Below, piece after piece: positions 1 through 6,225 of a stretch of DNA of 7,371 nucleotides. The position numbers were made by a program, and so were the translations under genes. Each line of letters opens with the position of its first letter. Position 1 is the stretch's first letter. The DNA is taken from the NCBI GenBank assembly GCA_036561005.1, contig DATBQE010000142.1, positions 1-7,371 on the forward strand, written 5' to 3'. The DNA is from PKWO01 sp036561005. GTDB lineage: Bacteria; Pseudomonadota; Gammaproteobacteria; Burkholderiales; Burkholderiaceae_D. The notes below the pieces were generated by a model. It searched no databases. It was not told the origin of the DNA and was given only the letters and a program-made list of their open reading frames with translations.

Positions 1-622
1 CTGGCGGGTGCGTATCGCACTGGCCCTCAAGGGTTTGCCATATGAGACCGTGCCGGTTCATCTGCTGCGCGACGGCGGCCAGCAACTGACGGCGGAGTAT
101 CGCCGGCTCAATCCCGATGCGCTGGTGCCGGCCCTGGTTGACGACGCAGCCGCCAGCACCGCCGTACTGACGCAATCGCTGGCAATCATCGAATACCTGG
201 AAGAAACGCATCCGGCACCGCCGCTTTTGCCGCCAGCTGCCCTGGATCGAGCGCATGTGCGCGGTCTTGCATTGTCGGTTGCCTGCGAAATTCATCCGCT
301 CAACAACCTGCGCGTACTGCGGTATCTGGTGCGTCAATTGAAAGTCAGCGACGAGGACAAGGATGCATGGTATCGCCATTGGTGCGAGCAAGGCTTGGCG
401 ACGATCGAGACCACTCTCGCAAAAGATCCACGAACCGGAACATTTTGTTGCGGCGAATCGCCGGGCCTGGCGGATTGTTTCCTGATTCCGCAGGTCGCGA
501 ATGCGCAGCGGCTCAATTGCGATTTGTCCGCGATGCCGACCGTCATGCTGATCAATCAAAGTTGTATGGCGCTCCCGGCATTCGGCGACTCCGCTCCCGC
601 CCGGCAACCCGACGCGGAGTGA
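1..622 (+). CDS. maiA: Maleylacetoacetate / maleylpyruvate isomerase, zeta-class GST family (5' end outside window)
   Basis: This is the 3' part of a soluble cytoplasmic glutathione-dependent isomerase that converts maleylacetoacetate to fumarylacetoacetate in tyrosine/homogentisate breakdown, or maleylpyruvate to fumarylpyruvate in gentisate breakdown. The frame is open from base 2 and begins WRVRIALALKGLPYE, the conserved segment just after the active-site serine region, so about 10-15 N-terminal residues lie upstream of the window; the GTG at base 8 is not a real start. The thioredoxin-like domain shows the NPDALVPALVDD cis-proline segment and the TQSLAIIEYLEE glutathione-binding segment. 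The helical C-terminal domain shows GLADCFLIPQV and the typical tail LPAF...PARQPDAE, so the 3' end is intact. The family is recognised with confidence; the choice between the two substrates cannot be made without neighbouring pathway genes. Confidence 0.88.
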   Translation, partial: WRVRIALALKGLPYETVPVHLLRDGGQQLTAEYRRLNPDALVPALVDDAAASTAVLTQSLAIIEYLEETHPAPPLLPPAALDRAHVRGLALSVACEIHPLNNLRVLRYLVRQLKVSDEDKDAWYRHWCEQGLATIETTLAKDPRTGTFCCGESPGLADCFLIPQVANAQRLNCDLSAMPTVMLINQSCMALPAFGDSAPARQPDAE

Positions 623-720
623 TTGCGGGATCTACCGGCTTGGATCGGATACGAATGCGGCCAAAAACCGATGTGTTAATTACCGCACGGATATTTCATG
701 CCCGCTCAAGTATCCTGCCG

Positions 721-732
721 TTCGAGCTCGAA
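721..732. repeat. 12-bp perfect palindrome upstream of the small gene
   Basis: TTCGAGCTCGAA reads the same on both strands and lies about 50 bp before the ATG at 785, in the 162-bp gap after maiA. It could be a regulator site or chance. I see no convincing -35/-10 pair or terminator in the rest of the gap. Confidence 0.25.
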
Positions 733-784
733 ATAGAGTGAAAATAGTAGGCAAACATTCCTCAAGTTCAACTGGAGAGTGTGC

Positions 785-1063
785 ATGGCAAACAACACGG
801 TGGAAAATATCGAGCGCTTGCACGATACGCCAGAATATATCCAGGCAAAATTCCTGTTATCCGAGCGAGACCTTCTGCAAGGTCGGCTAAGAGAAGTCAA
901 CAAGACGCTCAGGAAGCTGGATACGATTGCGGCCGGGGTAACCGGCCTGGCCAGAAAAGCCCCGTTGGTCGCTTCAAAATCCCCCACTTTTGGTCGGTCA
1001 AATTCCCCCACCCAGGACGTTATAAATTGTAATGCAATCGGTCGGAATAGGTCGATTCTTTAA
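785..1063 (+). pseudogene. Small hypothetical protein, probably truncated by the IS21 insertion
   Basis: The ATG at 785 is preceded by GGAG (774-777) with a 7-base spacing, a good ribosome binding site, which favours it over the GTG at 779. The first 59 or so codons (MANNTVENIERLHD...LSERDLLQGRLREVNKTLRKLD...) look like a real protein: hydrophilic and helical, with a possible short coiled coil at about residues 25-45. From about base 964 the frame enters the left inverted repeat of the IS, so residues after KAP (...SKSPTFGRSNSPTQ...) are IS DNA read through to a TAA at 1061-1063. I do not recognise the family. The natural C-terminus is absent here, and the right IS flank (from 7138) shows no obvious continuation. 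The function is unknown. Confidence 0.55.
964..1013. repeat. Left terminal inverted repeat of the IS21 element, two internal motifs
   Basis: From the tip inward it holds TCAAAATCCCCCAC (974-987), then TTTTGGTC, then GGTCAAATTCCCCCACCC (996-1013). Compared with the reverse complement of 7088-7137 it matches over about 50 bp with small changes. Each motif repeats the AAAWTCCCCCAC core, as in the multiple terminal transposase-binding repeats described for IS21-family elements. Confidence 0.85.
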
Positions 1064-1128
1064 TCCAATTCCTTGGCGGAATGCTGCATCCTTTACTTCG
1101 TAGCGAAACTTTCGTGGGCACCGTTACA

Positions 1129-1335
1129 TCATTTCAGCGTCATCATCATTTTCTGTAGACGCTTTTTGAATGATTCGGCATTCTCGGCGCAGCCGCCGCC
1201 GGCGTCCTGATAAGGCGCCGGGAATTCGGTGGCGTGTTCCGGGCCATGATGTCGCTTGCCCCGCCTTCGGCGGGGTTTGGCCGCCAACCGGCCAAACGAC
1301 ATGGCACGGCGATGAGACCGTCGCGAACGGATCAT
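1129..1335 (-). CDS. Possible third small ORF of the IS, downstream of istB (68 aa)
   Basis: The ATG (1335-1333) overlaps the istB stop codon as ATGA, the same arrangement as istA-istB, which suggests translational coupling. The product is very basic in its first half (RSRR, KPRRRRGKRHH) and ends KKRLQKMMMTLK. It resembles no domain I recognise. It would account for part of the unusually long stretch (about 360 bp) between the istB stop and the left IS tip. Against it, two perfect hairpins lie inside it, and the arginine-rich composition is what a GC-rich noncoding stretch often gives. A +-strand frame over the same DNA (1170-1499) is mostly an istB shadow. The remaining 1014-1128 shows no gene. 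Confidence 0.3.
   Translation of the reverse strand: MIRSRRSHRRAMSFGRLAAKPRRRRGKRHHGPEHATEFPAPYQDAGGGCAENAESFKKRLQKMMMTLK
1259..1296. repeat. Two adjacent perfect hairpins in the distal part of the IS
   Basis: CCCCGCC-TTC-GGCGGGG (1259-1275) is followed directly by TTTGGCC-gccaacc-GGCCAAA (1276-1296). The first has a 7-bp GC stem with a 3-base loop and, on the plus strand, three T residues after it. It could act as a weak terminator against transcription entering from the host side. The short T run makes this uncertain, and on the minus strand no T run follows. Confidence 0.5.
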
Positions 1336-2102
1336 TTGTCTGGCTGTGGCTGCGCAAGTCGCGCAGCCGCCTCTTTGAGTCGATAGCTCTTGCCTTCGAA
1401 TTCGAGCAAATGCGAACGATGCATCAGCCGATCGAGAATGGTGGTCGCCATCGTATTATCTCCCAGGTATTTGCCCCAGTCCTGAACGACGCGATTTGAA
1501 GTCACGAGGACGCTGCGCCGCAACTTGTATCGCTGGTGGACAATCGTTTGCAAAAGTTCGCCCGCGCTTTCGCTGATGCGCCTTGCCAGAAACAAGTCGT
1601 CCAGCACAACAAGATCAGCCTCGATCAACGGGCGAAGCTTACGCTTGAGGTCGGTACCGTCGCATAGTGCGTATTGGACGAAGACACTATCGGCCTCCAA
1701 ATACCGGACGTCGTGGCCTTGTAATGTGGCCTGGTAGGCGACAGCCTTGGCGATATGACTCTTGCCAGTTCCGGTTTTGCCGACCAGCAAGCCATTTTGA
1801 CCTTCGGCGATGAATTTGAGTGTATGCAGTTCAAAGCAAGCCTGGCGTGGCAGTTTCGGATTGAAACGCCAGTCGAAGTCGGCCAACGTTACACGTTCAT
1901 CCAGACCGGACTGATGATAGCGGCGCTCCATCAGTCGCGAACGGCGCCGGTCAAGCTCATCTTGCAAGATCATCGAGAAAGTATCCAGAAACGGCTCCTG
2001 ATTCGACTGTGCCTGCAAAATTCGGGTGTTCAATGTCGCTTGAATGCCGGACAAGCGCAATTCATGTAGCGCGCGTTCAATTTCAATTATGCTCATACTC
2101 AT
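1332..2102 (-). CDS. istB: IstB, AAA+ ATPase helper of IS21 transposition
   Basis: IstB assembles on target DNA in an ATP-dependent manner and recruits and stimulates the IstA transposase. The 256 residues are the usual IstB length. Residues 1-100 hold the helical N-terminal region (LRLSGIQATLNTRI...QDELDRRRSRLMERR). Walker A is GKTGTGKS at 108-115, Walker B is LVVLDD at 164-169, a sensor-1-like VLVTSNR is at 198-204, and LDRLMHR near 223-229 is the sensor-2/arginine-finger area. All are intact. The start ATG at 2102 overlaps the istA stop (ATGA); a second ATG two codons in (2096) is an alternative. With istA broken upstream, expression would depend on a promoter inside the inner element or on read-through. 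Confidence 0.93.
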   Translation of the reverse strand: MSMSIIEIERALHELRLSGIQATLNTRILQAQSNQEPFLDTFSMILQDELDRRRSRLMERRYHQSGLDERVTLADFDWRFNPKLPRQACFELHTLKFIAEGQNGLLVGKTGTGKSHIAKAVAYQATLQGHDVRYLEADSVFVQYALCDGTDLKRKLRPLIEADLVVLDDLFLARRISESAGELLQTIVHQRYKLRRSVLVTSNRVVQDWGKYLGDNTMATTILDRLMHRSHLLEFEGKSYRLKEAAARLAQPQPDK

Positions 2103-2950
2103 GGTGCGGAATCCTTCACGGTAGGTAGTAAGGCGGCGCTGCTTTGCGCGCCGAGGTTGAACAGATCGGCATAGTCGTCGCCGCTCCGAATCAAAGGGTC
2201 ATCCTGCGTCAATGCCAGTTCGCCTTGAACCGGCGCGTCGAGGTCGGCCAAGGCTTCATTGAGAAGGCGCTCGCTCAGCGCTTTCACTTGTTTGTAGCTG
2301 TGTACACCGTCTTGCAACGCCATGGCGCAAGCACGATCGATCAGTTGGCGCGGATAGCGTTTGGCGAGGCCGACGATGCCCCACATCTTGCGCTGGCCGA
2401 CACGCCCTTCGCTATCGAACAGGCTTTGACACAATTGCGCGGTAGCCGGACCGATGGCCGTGGCCTGGGCCAGAATGCGGCGTGTTTCGCGTGACGGGTT
2501 GAAGAGCCGTTCGTTGTCCGGCAAGGCGACACTGCCTGGCTTGGTTGAGCGTGCGTGGGTGCGCAACAAGGACTTGGTCAGAAGGTCGCGAATTTCGAGA
2601 TGATGGTCGAACAGACGTACCAGTACTCGACTGCCGATGGCTGCCGGGCGGGCGGCGTAGCTACAGTAATCGACACGTACGCAGGTGTCGTCGCCAACCG
2701 TGTAACTGGATTCGGTGAAATATTGGAAGCCTTGCAGCGGCAGAGGTTTCAGGAACGGCCGTTCCTCCTGAAACAGGGCTTCAACCTGACGCCGCGTGCT
2801 GCCGTGGATGCGTTGCGCTGCCCACTTGGTTTCCCAATGTTCGAGGAATTCGTTCTGTTCTTCGATCGACGCAAAGCGCCGGCCTTTGAGCGCGGTGCTC
2901 TGCGTATGCTGAATGGCGTTCTCGACTGTGCCTTTCTCGTAAGTCATCAA
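2099..2950 (-). pseudogene. istA: IstA transposase, C-terminal part (istA interrupted)
   Basis: From Gly246 of the reconstructed protein onward this is the C-terminal half of the IS21 DDE transposase. It starts at GTVENAIQHTQSTALKGRRF, holding the presumed catalytic Glu249, followed by the beta-barrel and DNA-binding C-terminal region, and its TGA overlaps istB. IS-derived DNA ends at about 2935. The residues MMTYEK at the front are coded by the inner element up to the Lys codon, which is AAA here (2935-2933). The TTG (2950) and ATG (2947) are supplied by the inserted DNA and I see no good ribosome binding site before them. A separate C-terminal protein is therefore possible but not shown. 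The N-terminal 245 codons are at 6247-6980. Confidence 0.9.
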
Positions 2951-2957
2951 CTGCTTG
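2914..2957. other. attL: left junction of the serine-recombinase element
   Basis: IS sequence (gttctcgactgtGCCT) meets element sequence (ctcgtaagtcatcaac) at TT, 2934-2935. The shared block is GCCTT with attR. The best-fitting crossover dinucleotide is TT, because it restores the istA reading frame and centres the symmetry of the circular junction. The element-side half continues to about 2957. Confidence 0.75.
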
Positions 2958-3027
2958 TCATGCGGATGGTTCTGTATCCGTAATCCCCACTTTCGAAATT
3001 ACCCATCCATTCCATCCGAAGCGTGGA

Positions 3028-3252
3028 ATGCGTTTCGTACTGATGACGCGCCGCCTGAATTGGGGCGAAGATCGGGTGATGTATTACGACGCAAAAGGGC
3101 GATTGTGCTCGGTGTTGGCGTCATGGACGGATGTTCCTGGCCTGGATCTGTTTGCTCAGGCGTCCGCCGGCCGATCTTGCTTTCGAGCAGACGATTTACT
3201 CCAATTGTGTGTGCTGATCGATGAGTTGACTGGAGGGCAAGATGTTAAATAA
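3028..3252 (+). CDS. DUF5372-like small protein of the recombinase gene cluster
   Basis: The reading frame shows THPFHPKRGMRFVLMTRRLNWGEDRVMYYD...LASWTDV...AAGRSCFRADDLLQL, in which ASAGRSCFRADDLLQL is the exact wording for the distal part. This pattern resembles what I remember of DUF5372, short proteins of unknown function found beside large serine recombinases in proteobacteria. The ATG at 3028 gives 74 residues, but recognisable sequence (FEITHPFHPKRG) starts about 12 codons earlier, near 2992. No ATG, GTG or TTG exists in that frame between the element edge and 3028. Either translation starts at a rare codon such as ATT 2998, or the copy has lost its start. It ends with TAA at 3250-3252, just before the AT-rich region. 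Function unknown; the placement suggests a role in recombination or its control. Confidence 0.62.
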   Translation: MRFVLMTRRLNWGEDRVMYYDAKGRLCSVLASWTDVPGLDLFAQASAGRSCFRADDLLQLCVLIDELTGGQDVK

Positions 3253-3274
3253 ATTACGCCGCGAATGTAATAAT

Positions 3275-3399
3275 AAATATGCCGCAGCATTGAAATGCGA
3301 TTACGCAGTTATTAGATGGATATTCAGAAATTATCCCTTATATGAAGCTCCAAGTTATGCAGATATTTATCTTGACATTTTCAATACTGCGGCATATTT
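3275..3399. repeat. Perfect 13-bp inverted repeat, candidate operator pair
   Basis: AAATATGCCGCAG (3275-3287) is repeated exactly in inverted form as CTGCGGCATATTT (3387-3399). The arms are 112 bp apart centre to centre, in the AT-rich gap between the first two genes of the element. The right arm covers the end of the spacer and most of the -10 box of the promoter at 3372-3400, so a protein bound there would block RNA polymerase. The downstream HTH protein is the obvious candidate binder, which is an inference. The gap 3253-3431 holds no gene I can support. Confidence 0.7.
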
Positions 3400-3400
3400 T
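3372..3400 (+). promoter_or_regulatory. Sigma70-type promoter for the HTH-orf-recombinase operon
   Basis: A consensus TTGACA (3372-3377) is followed by a 17-base spacer and TATTTT (3395-3400, 4 of 6 matches), in an AT-rich setting. Transcription would start near 3407, leaving a leader of about 25 bases before the ATG at 3432. That leader has no clear Shine-Dalgarno sequence. Confidence 0.6.
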
Positions 3401-3431
3401 ATATTACATCCATTTTGCACGAATCACCGAC

Positions 3432-3884
3432 ATGACGAAACCAGACCCGAAGCTCGACCGCTTGCGCCGTCAGGGCATGCTCAATCCCGACCCACAGCGT
3501 GTGCAGGCACCATGGTTCAAATCGGGCGATTTCTTCGATGCCAACGATCTGCTCCAGACGAAGTACGAAATGCTGCGTCACGTTCGTGTCGATGGCGCCG
3601 CCAAAGCGGACGCTGCTGCCTTGTTCGGCGTGTCGCGCCCAACCTTGTATCAAGCCGAGGCAGCTTTCTCCCGCGATGGCCTTGCCGGTTTGCTGCCCAA
3701 ACAAAGAGGCCCAAAAGGGGCGCACAAGCTCACCGACGAGGTGATGGCGTTCATCGAGCAGCAATTGCAAGGCGATGGGACTATTCATGCTCGTGCCCTG
3801 GCGCAAGAAATCGAATCAGCGTTGGGCCTTTCAATCCACCCACGCAGCATCGAACGTGCGATCGCACGCAAAAAAAAACCGTAG
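3432..3884 (+). CDS. Double helix-turn-helix DNA-binding protein (150 aa)
   Basis: Start ATG 3432 is the first in frame after the promoter; an ATG at 3342 lies upstream of the promoter and is not supported. The conserved-looking N-terminus MTKPDPKLDRLRRQGMLNPDPQRV is followed by a first helix-turn-helix at about residues 57-80 (KADAAALFGVSRPTLYQAEAAF). A linker (LLPKQRGPKGAHKL) and a second HTH-like region at about 118-145 (ARALAQEIESALGLSIHPRSIERAI) follow. The layout resembles the paired N-terminal DNA-binding domains of IS630/Tc1-type transposases, but there is no catalytic domain. It is probably a regulator of the operon or an accessory factor for the recombinase. It ends RKKKP at a run of nine A residues and is followed 14 bases later by the next gene. 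Confidence 0.8.
   Translation: MTKPDPKLDRLRRQGMLNPDPQRVQAPWFKSGDFFDANDLLQTKYEMLRHVRVDGAAKADAAALFGVSRPTLYQAEAAFSRDGLAGLLPKQRGPKGAHKLTDEVMAFIEQQLQGDGTIHARALAQEIESALGLSIHPRSIERAIARKKKP
3870..3878 (+). repeat. Run of nine A residues at the end of the HTH gene
   Basis: A9 lies four codons before the HTH stop. A -1 slip there would bypass the TAG (3882-3884) and enter the frame of the next small gene (...KKTVEETSAVELPPS...), open to 4162. The downstream gene has its own plausible start, so slippage is only a possibility. Confidence 0.35.
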
Positions 3885-3898
3885 AGGAAACATCCGCA

Positions 3899-4162
3899 GT
3901 GGAATTGCCGCCATCGGCAACCACGCTCTACGAGACCATACGCGCGGACCTGCTGCACGGCCAAGCGTGCCGCGAAGGAATGACGGCCCTTCGCTTCCAC
4001 GGCATGCTGCAAGGGCTGGCGATCTTGCTCAAGGCACCGGCAGAGCCGCCGCAGAAAGCCACTGCTCCCGTCGATCGATCGCTGCGTTGCGACAGCGAAT
4101 TTGTTCGCCTGCTTGCCAATCTGGTGTTACATACCCATTCGGAGCTCACCCATGTCTGCTGA
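3899..4162 (+). CDS. Small protein of unknown function between HTH and recombinase genes (87 aa)
   Basis: GTG at 3899 with AGGA at 3885-3888, ten bases upstream, is the only plausible start after the HTH stop. The protein (MELPPSATTLYETIRADLLHG...) is mostly helical, with a hydrophobic stretch FHGMLQGLAILLK and a second helix DSEFVRLLANLVLHTHSEL. Its stop TGA (4160-4162) overlaps the recombinase start by 11 bases, so the two are probably translationally coupled. I recognise no domain. By position it may be a recombination directionality or accessory factor, but nothing in the sequence proves that. An alternative is that it is made only as a -1 frameshift extension of the HTH protein. Confidence 0.65.
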   Translation: MELPPSATTLYETIRADLLHGQACREGMTALRFHGMLQGLAILLKAPAEPPQKATAPVDRSLRCDSEFVRLLANLVLHTHSELTHVC

Positions 4163-6212
4163 TCATTTCCAGAAAGTTACCGCCGACCATCTTCGGCGCG
4201 ATGCATTCCTCTATGTCCGCCAATCGTCGTTGCGCCAGGTCCTCGAGAATACCGAAAGCACCAAACGACAATACGCGCTACGTGATCGTGCCGTGTCGAT
4301 GGGATGGCCGATCGAGCGCATTCACGTCATTGACACTGACTTGGGGTTGTCCGGCGCCAGCGCCCAAGACCGCGACGGATTTCGGCGCCTGGTATCCGAA
4401 GTGGCCAATGGTCATGCCGGCATCGTGCTTGGTCTGGAGGTGTCGCGCCTGGCACGCAACAACGCCGACTGGCATCGTTTGCTTGAACTATCAGCGTTGA
4501 CACAAACTTTGATTCTCGACGAGGACGGCGTCTACGATCCGGCGTATTTCAACGACCGCCTGTTACTTGGCTTGAAAGGCGCCATGAGCGAAGCAGAACT
4601 GCATGTGCTCAAGGCACGCCTTCAAGGAGGAATGCGGAATAAGGCTCGTCGCGGTGAACTGGAAGTGCCGCTGCCTATCGGCTTGGTCTATCATCTCGAC
4701 GGATCAGTCGTGCTCGATCCAGATCAAGCGATTCGAGCGGCCATGCAATTGCTGTTCAATACGTTTCGCCAGACCAAGTCAGCGACTGCAACGGTCAAAC
4801 GATTTCGTCGCGAGGGATGGCTGCTCCCGCGGCGAATTCGCAAAGGGATTGGCAAGGGCGATGTTCTGTGGGGGCCACTGGAGCACTGTCGCGCCGTACA
4901 AGTCTTGCATAATCCGCGTTACGCGGGTGCATTTGCCTACGGACGTACGCGAACTTCGCCAAGAGGCGAGCACAAGCACTCGCAACTCAAAGTTGCGCAA
5001 GAGGATTGGTTGGTGCTGATTCGTGATGCTCACCCTGGTTATATCGATTGGGATGAATTCGAACGCAACCAGGCCACGCTCAAGCGCAACCGAGACGGTT
5101 TCGGCCCCGGGAATCGCGGCCGTATGCCTCGTGAAGGCGTCGGTTTGCTACAAGGGCGTGTCGTGTGCGGCATCTGCGGTGCACGCATGCGCGTGCGCTA
5201 TCAGCAATTGGCGGACAAACTTGTGCCGTACTACGTTTGCGCCGAGAACTCGGTCCGGCGCGCCGACAAGCTATGTCAGTCTGTGCGCGGGCGTGAAGTT
5301 GACGAGAGCTTAAGCGCATTGCTATTGGAGAGTGTTGCACCGGCGGCCATCGAAGTCGCATTGGCTGTCGAGGGCGAGATTGCCGGTCGCATTGAGCAGG
5401 CCAGCGCCCAGCGCACCACACAACTAACCCGGGCACGCTATGACGCTGAACTTGCACGCCGGCGCTACTTAAGCGTTGATCCCGCCAACCGACTTGTCGC
5501 CGACTCCTTGGAATCAGACTGGAACGAACGCCTGAGGTTGCTCGATTCCTTGCAGCAGGAGCATGAACGCCACCAGCAAGCCGACCAAAAGTTGCTGGGA
5601 GACGATGCGCGTGCACGGATTCGTCAACTGGCCGAGGACTTTCCGCGCGTTTGGCACGACGAGCGAGTCGAGCCAATCGAGCGCAAGCGCATGCTGGCGT
5701 TGTTGATTGAGGATGTAACTTTGATCAAATCGGAACGCATCGCGATTCATGTGCGTTTCCGTGGTGGACGGACGACGTCGCTGGAAATCGATAAACCCAA
5801 GCCGATCGCATTGATTCGCAAAACCAAGGACGAGGTAGTAAAAGCCGTCGACGAACTGCTTGAGAATTATTCCGATCGTCAAGTCGCACAGCAACTCAAC
5901 GAGCTTGGATACAAGAATTGGCGAGGTCAGTCATTCACGCATAAAAAGGTCATTGTGATCCGCCTGGCATATCATCTCAAGAGCCGCTTTGAACGCTTAC
6001 GCGAGCGCGGCATGCTGTCGGCGAACGAACTTGCTGCGCAATTGGGGGTGTGTAAGGAAACAATTTATCATTGGGGCCATGCGGGCTTTTTAAAGGAGCA
6101 TTGGTATGGCAACAAACACCGTTGCCTCTATGAACCAGTCGGCAACGTCATACTGGTCAAAGGGCAAGGTGGACGATATGCGTCAACTCCACCCACTTTT
6201 ATCGCTGCTTAA
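4152..6212 (+). CDS. Large serine recombinase (site-specific integrase, 686 aa)
   Basis: This enzyme joins attP and attB through a serine-DNA intermediate with two-base staggered cuts. ATG 4152 has GGAG at 4141-4144, seven bases upstream. The resolvase domain (about residues 15-165) shows YVRQSS, with Ser25 the likely nucleophile, then GLSGASAQDRDGFRRL, GLEVSRLARN and the long E-helix segment AMSEAELHVLKARLQGG. The recombinase domain follows (about 180-300; HNPRYAGAFAYGR). A zinc ribbon has the pairs CGIC and, further on, VCAEN...LC. Next come a coiled-coil-rich stretch, YSDRQVAQQLNELGYKNWRG and a C-terminal HTH (LSANELAAQLGVCKETIYHWGHAGFL). Length and domain order are those of an intact enzyme. 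Its stop lies only 34 bases from the attR dinucleotide, as is usual for an integrase next to its att site. Confidence 0.93.
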   Translation: MSADHFQKVTADHLRRDAFLYVRQSSLRQVLENTESTKRQYALRDRAVSMGWPIERIHVIDTDLGLSGASAQDRDGFRRLVSEVANGHAGIVLGLEVSRLARNNADWHRLLELSALTQTLILDEDGVYDPAYFNDRLLLGLKGAMSEAELHVLKARLQGGMRNKARRGELEVPLPIGLVYHLDGSVVLDPDQAIRAAMQLLFNTFRQTKSATATVKRFRREGWLLPRRIRKGIGKGDVLWGPLEHCRAVQVLHNPRYAGAFAYGRTRTSPRGEHKHSQLKVAQEDWLVLIRDAHPGYIDWDEFERNQATLKRNRDGFGPGNRGRMPREGVGLLQGRVVCGICGARMRVRYQQLADKLVPYYVCAENSVRRADKLCQSVRGREVDESLSALLLESVAPAAIEVALAVEGEIAGRIEQASAQRTTQLTRARYDAELARRRYLSVDPANRLVADSLESDWNERLRLLDSLQQEHERHQQADQKLLGDDARARIRQLAEDFPRVWHDERVEPIERKRMLALLIEDVTLIKSERIAIHVRFRGGRTTSLEIDKPKPIALIRKTKDEVVKAVDELLENYSDRQVAQQLNELGYKNWRGQSFTHKKVIVIRLAYHLKSRFERLRERGMLSANELAAQLGVCKETIYHWGHAGFLKEHWYGNKHRCLYEPVGNVILVKGQGGRYASTPPTFIAA

Positions 6213-6225
6213 TTTGCCAAACAAG

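Noticed and set aside
700..732. CTCAAGT ... GCCGTTCGA looked like a flagellar sigma28 promoter.
   Set aside because: The spacing between the two halves is only about half of what sigma28 promoters use.
2555..2983. Long plus-strand open frame crossing attL.
   Set aside because: It is the antisense of the istA C-terminal coding region and has no recognisable protein features.
3242..3890. Long plus-strand frame starting at 3242, reading through the AT-rich region and the HTH gene.
   Set aside because: The part before about 3870 is an out-of-frame shadow of the control region and the HTH gene; only the part from GTG 3899 is plausible as a gene.
3775..4500. Frame of 241 codons overlapping the HTH, small and recombinase genes.
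   Set aside because: Out of frame with three better-supported genes; composition is typical of a shadow frame.
5080..5676. Minus-strand 198-codon frame within the recombinase gene.
   Set aside because: Arginine- and alanine-rich antisense of a clearly coding region, with no ribosome binding site or family resemblance.
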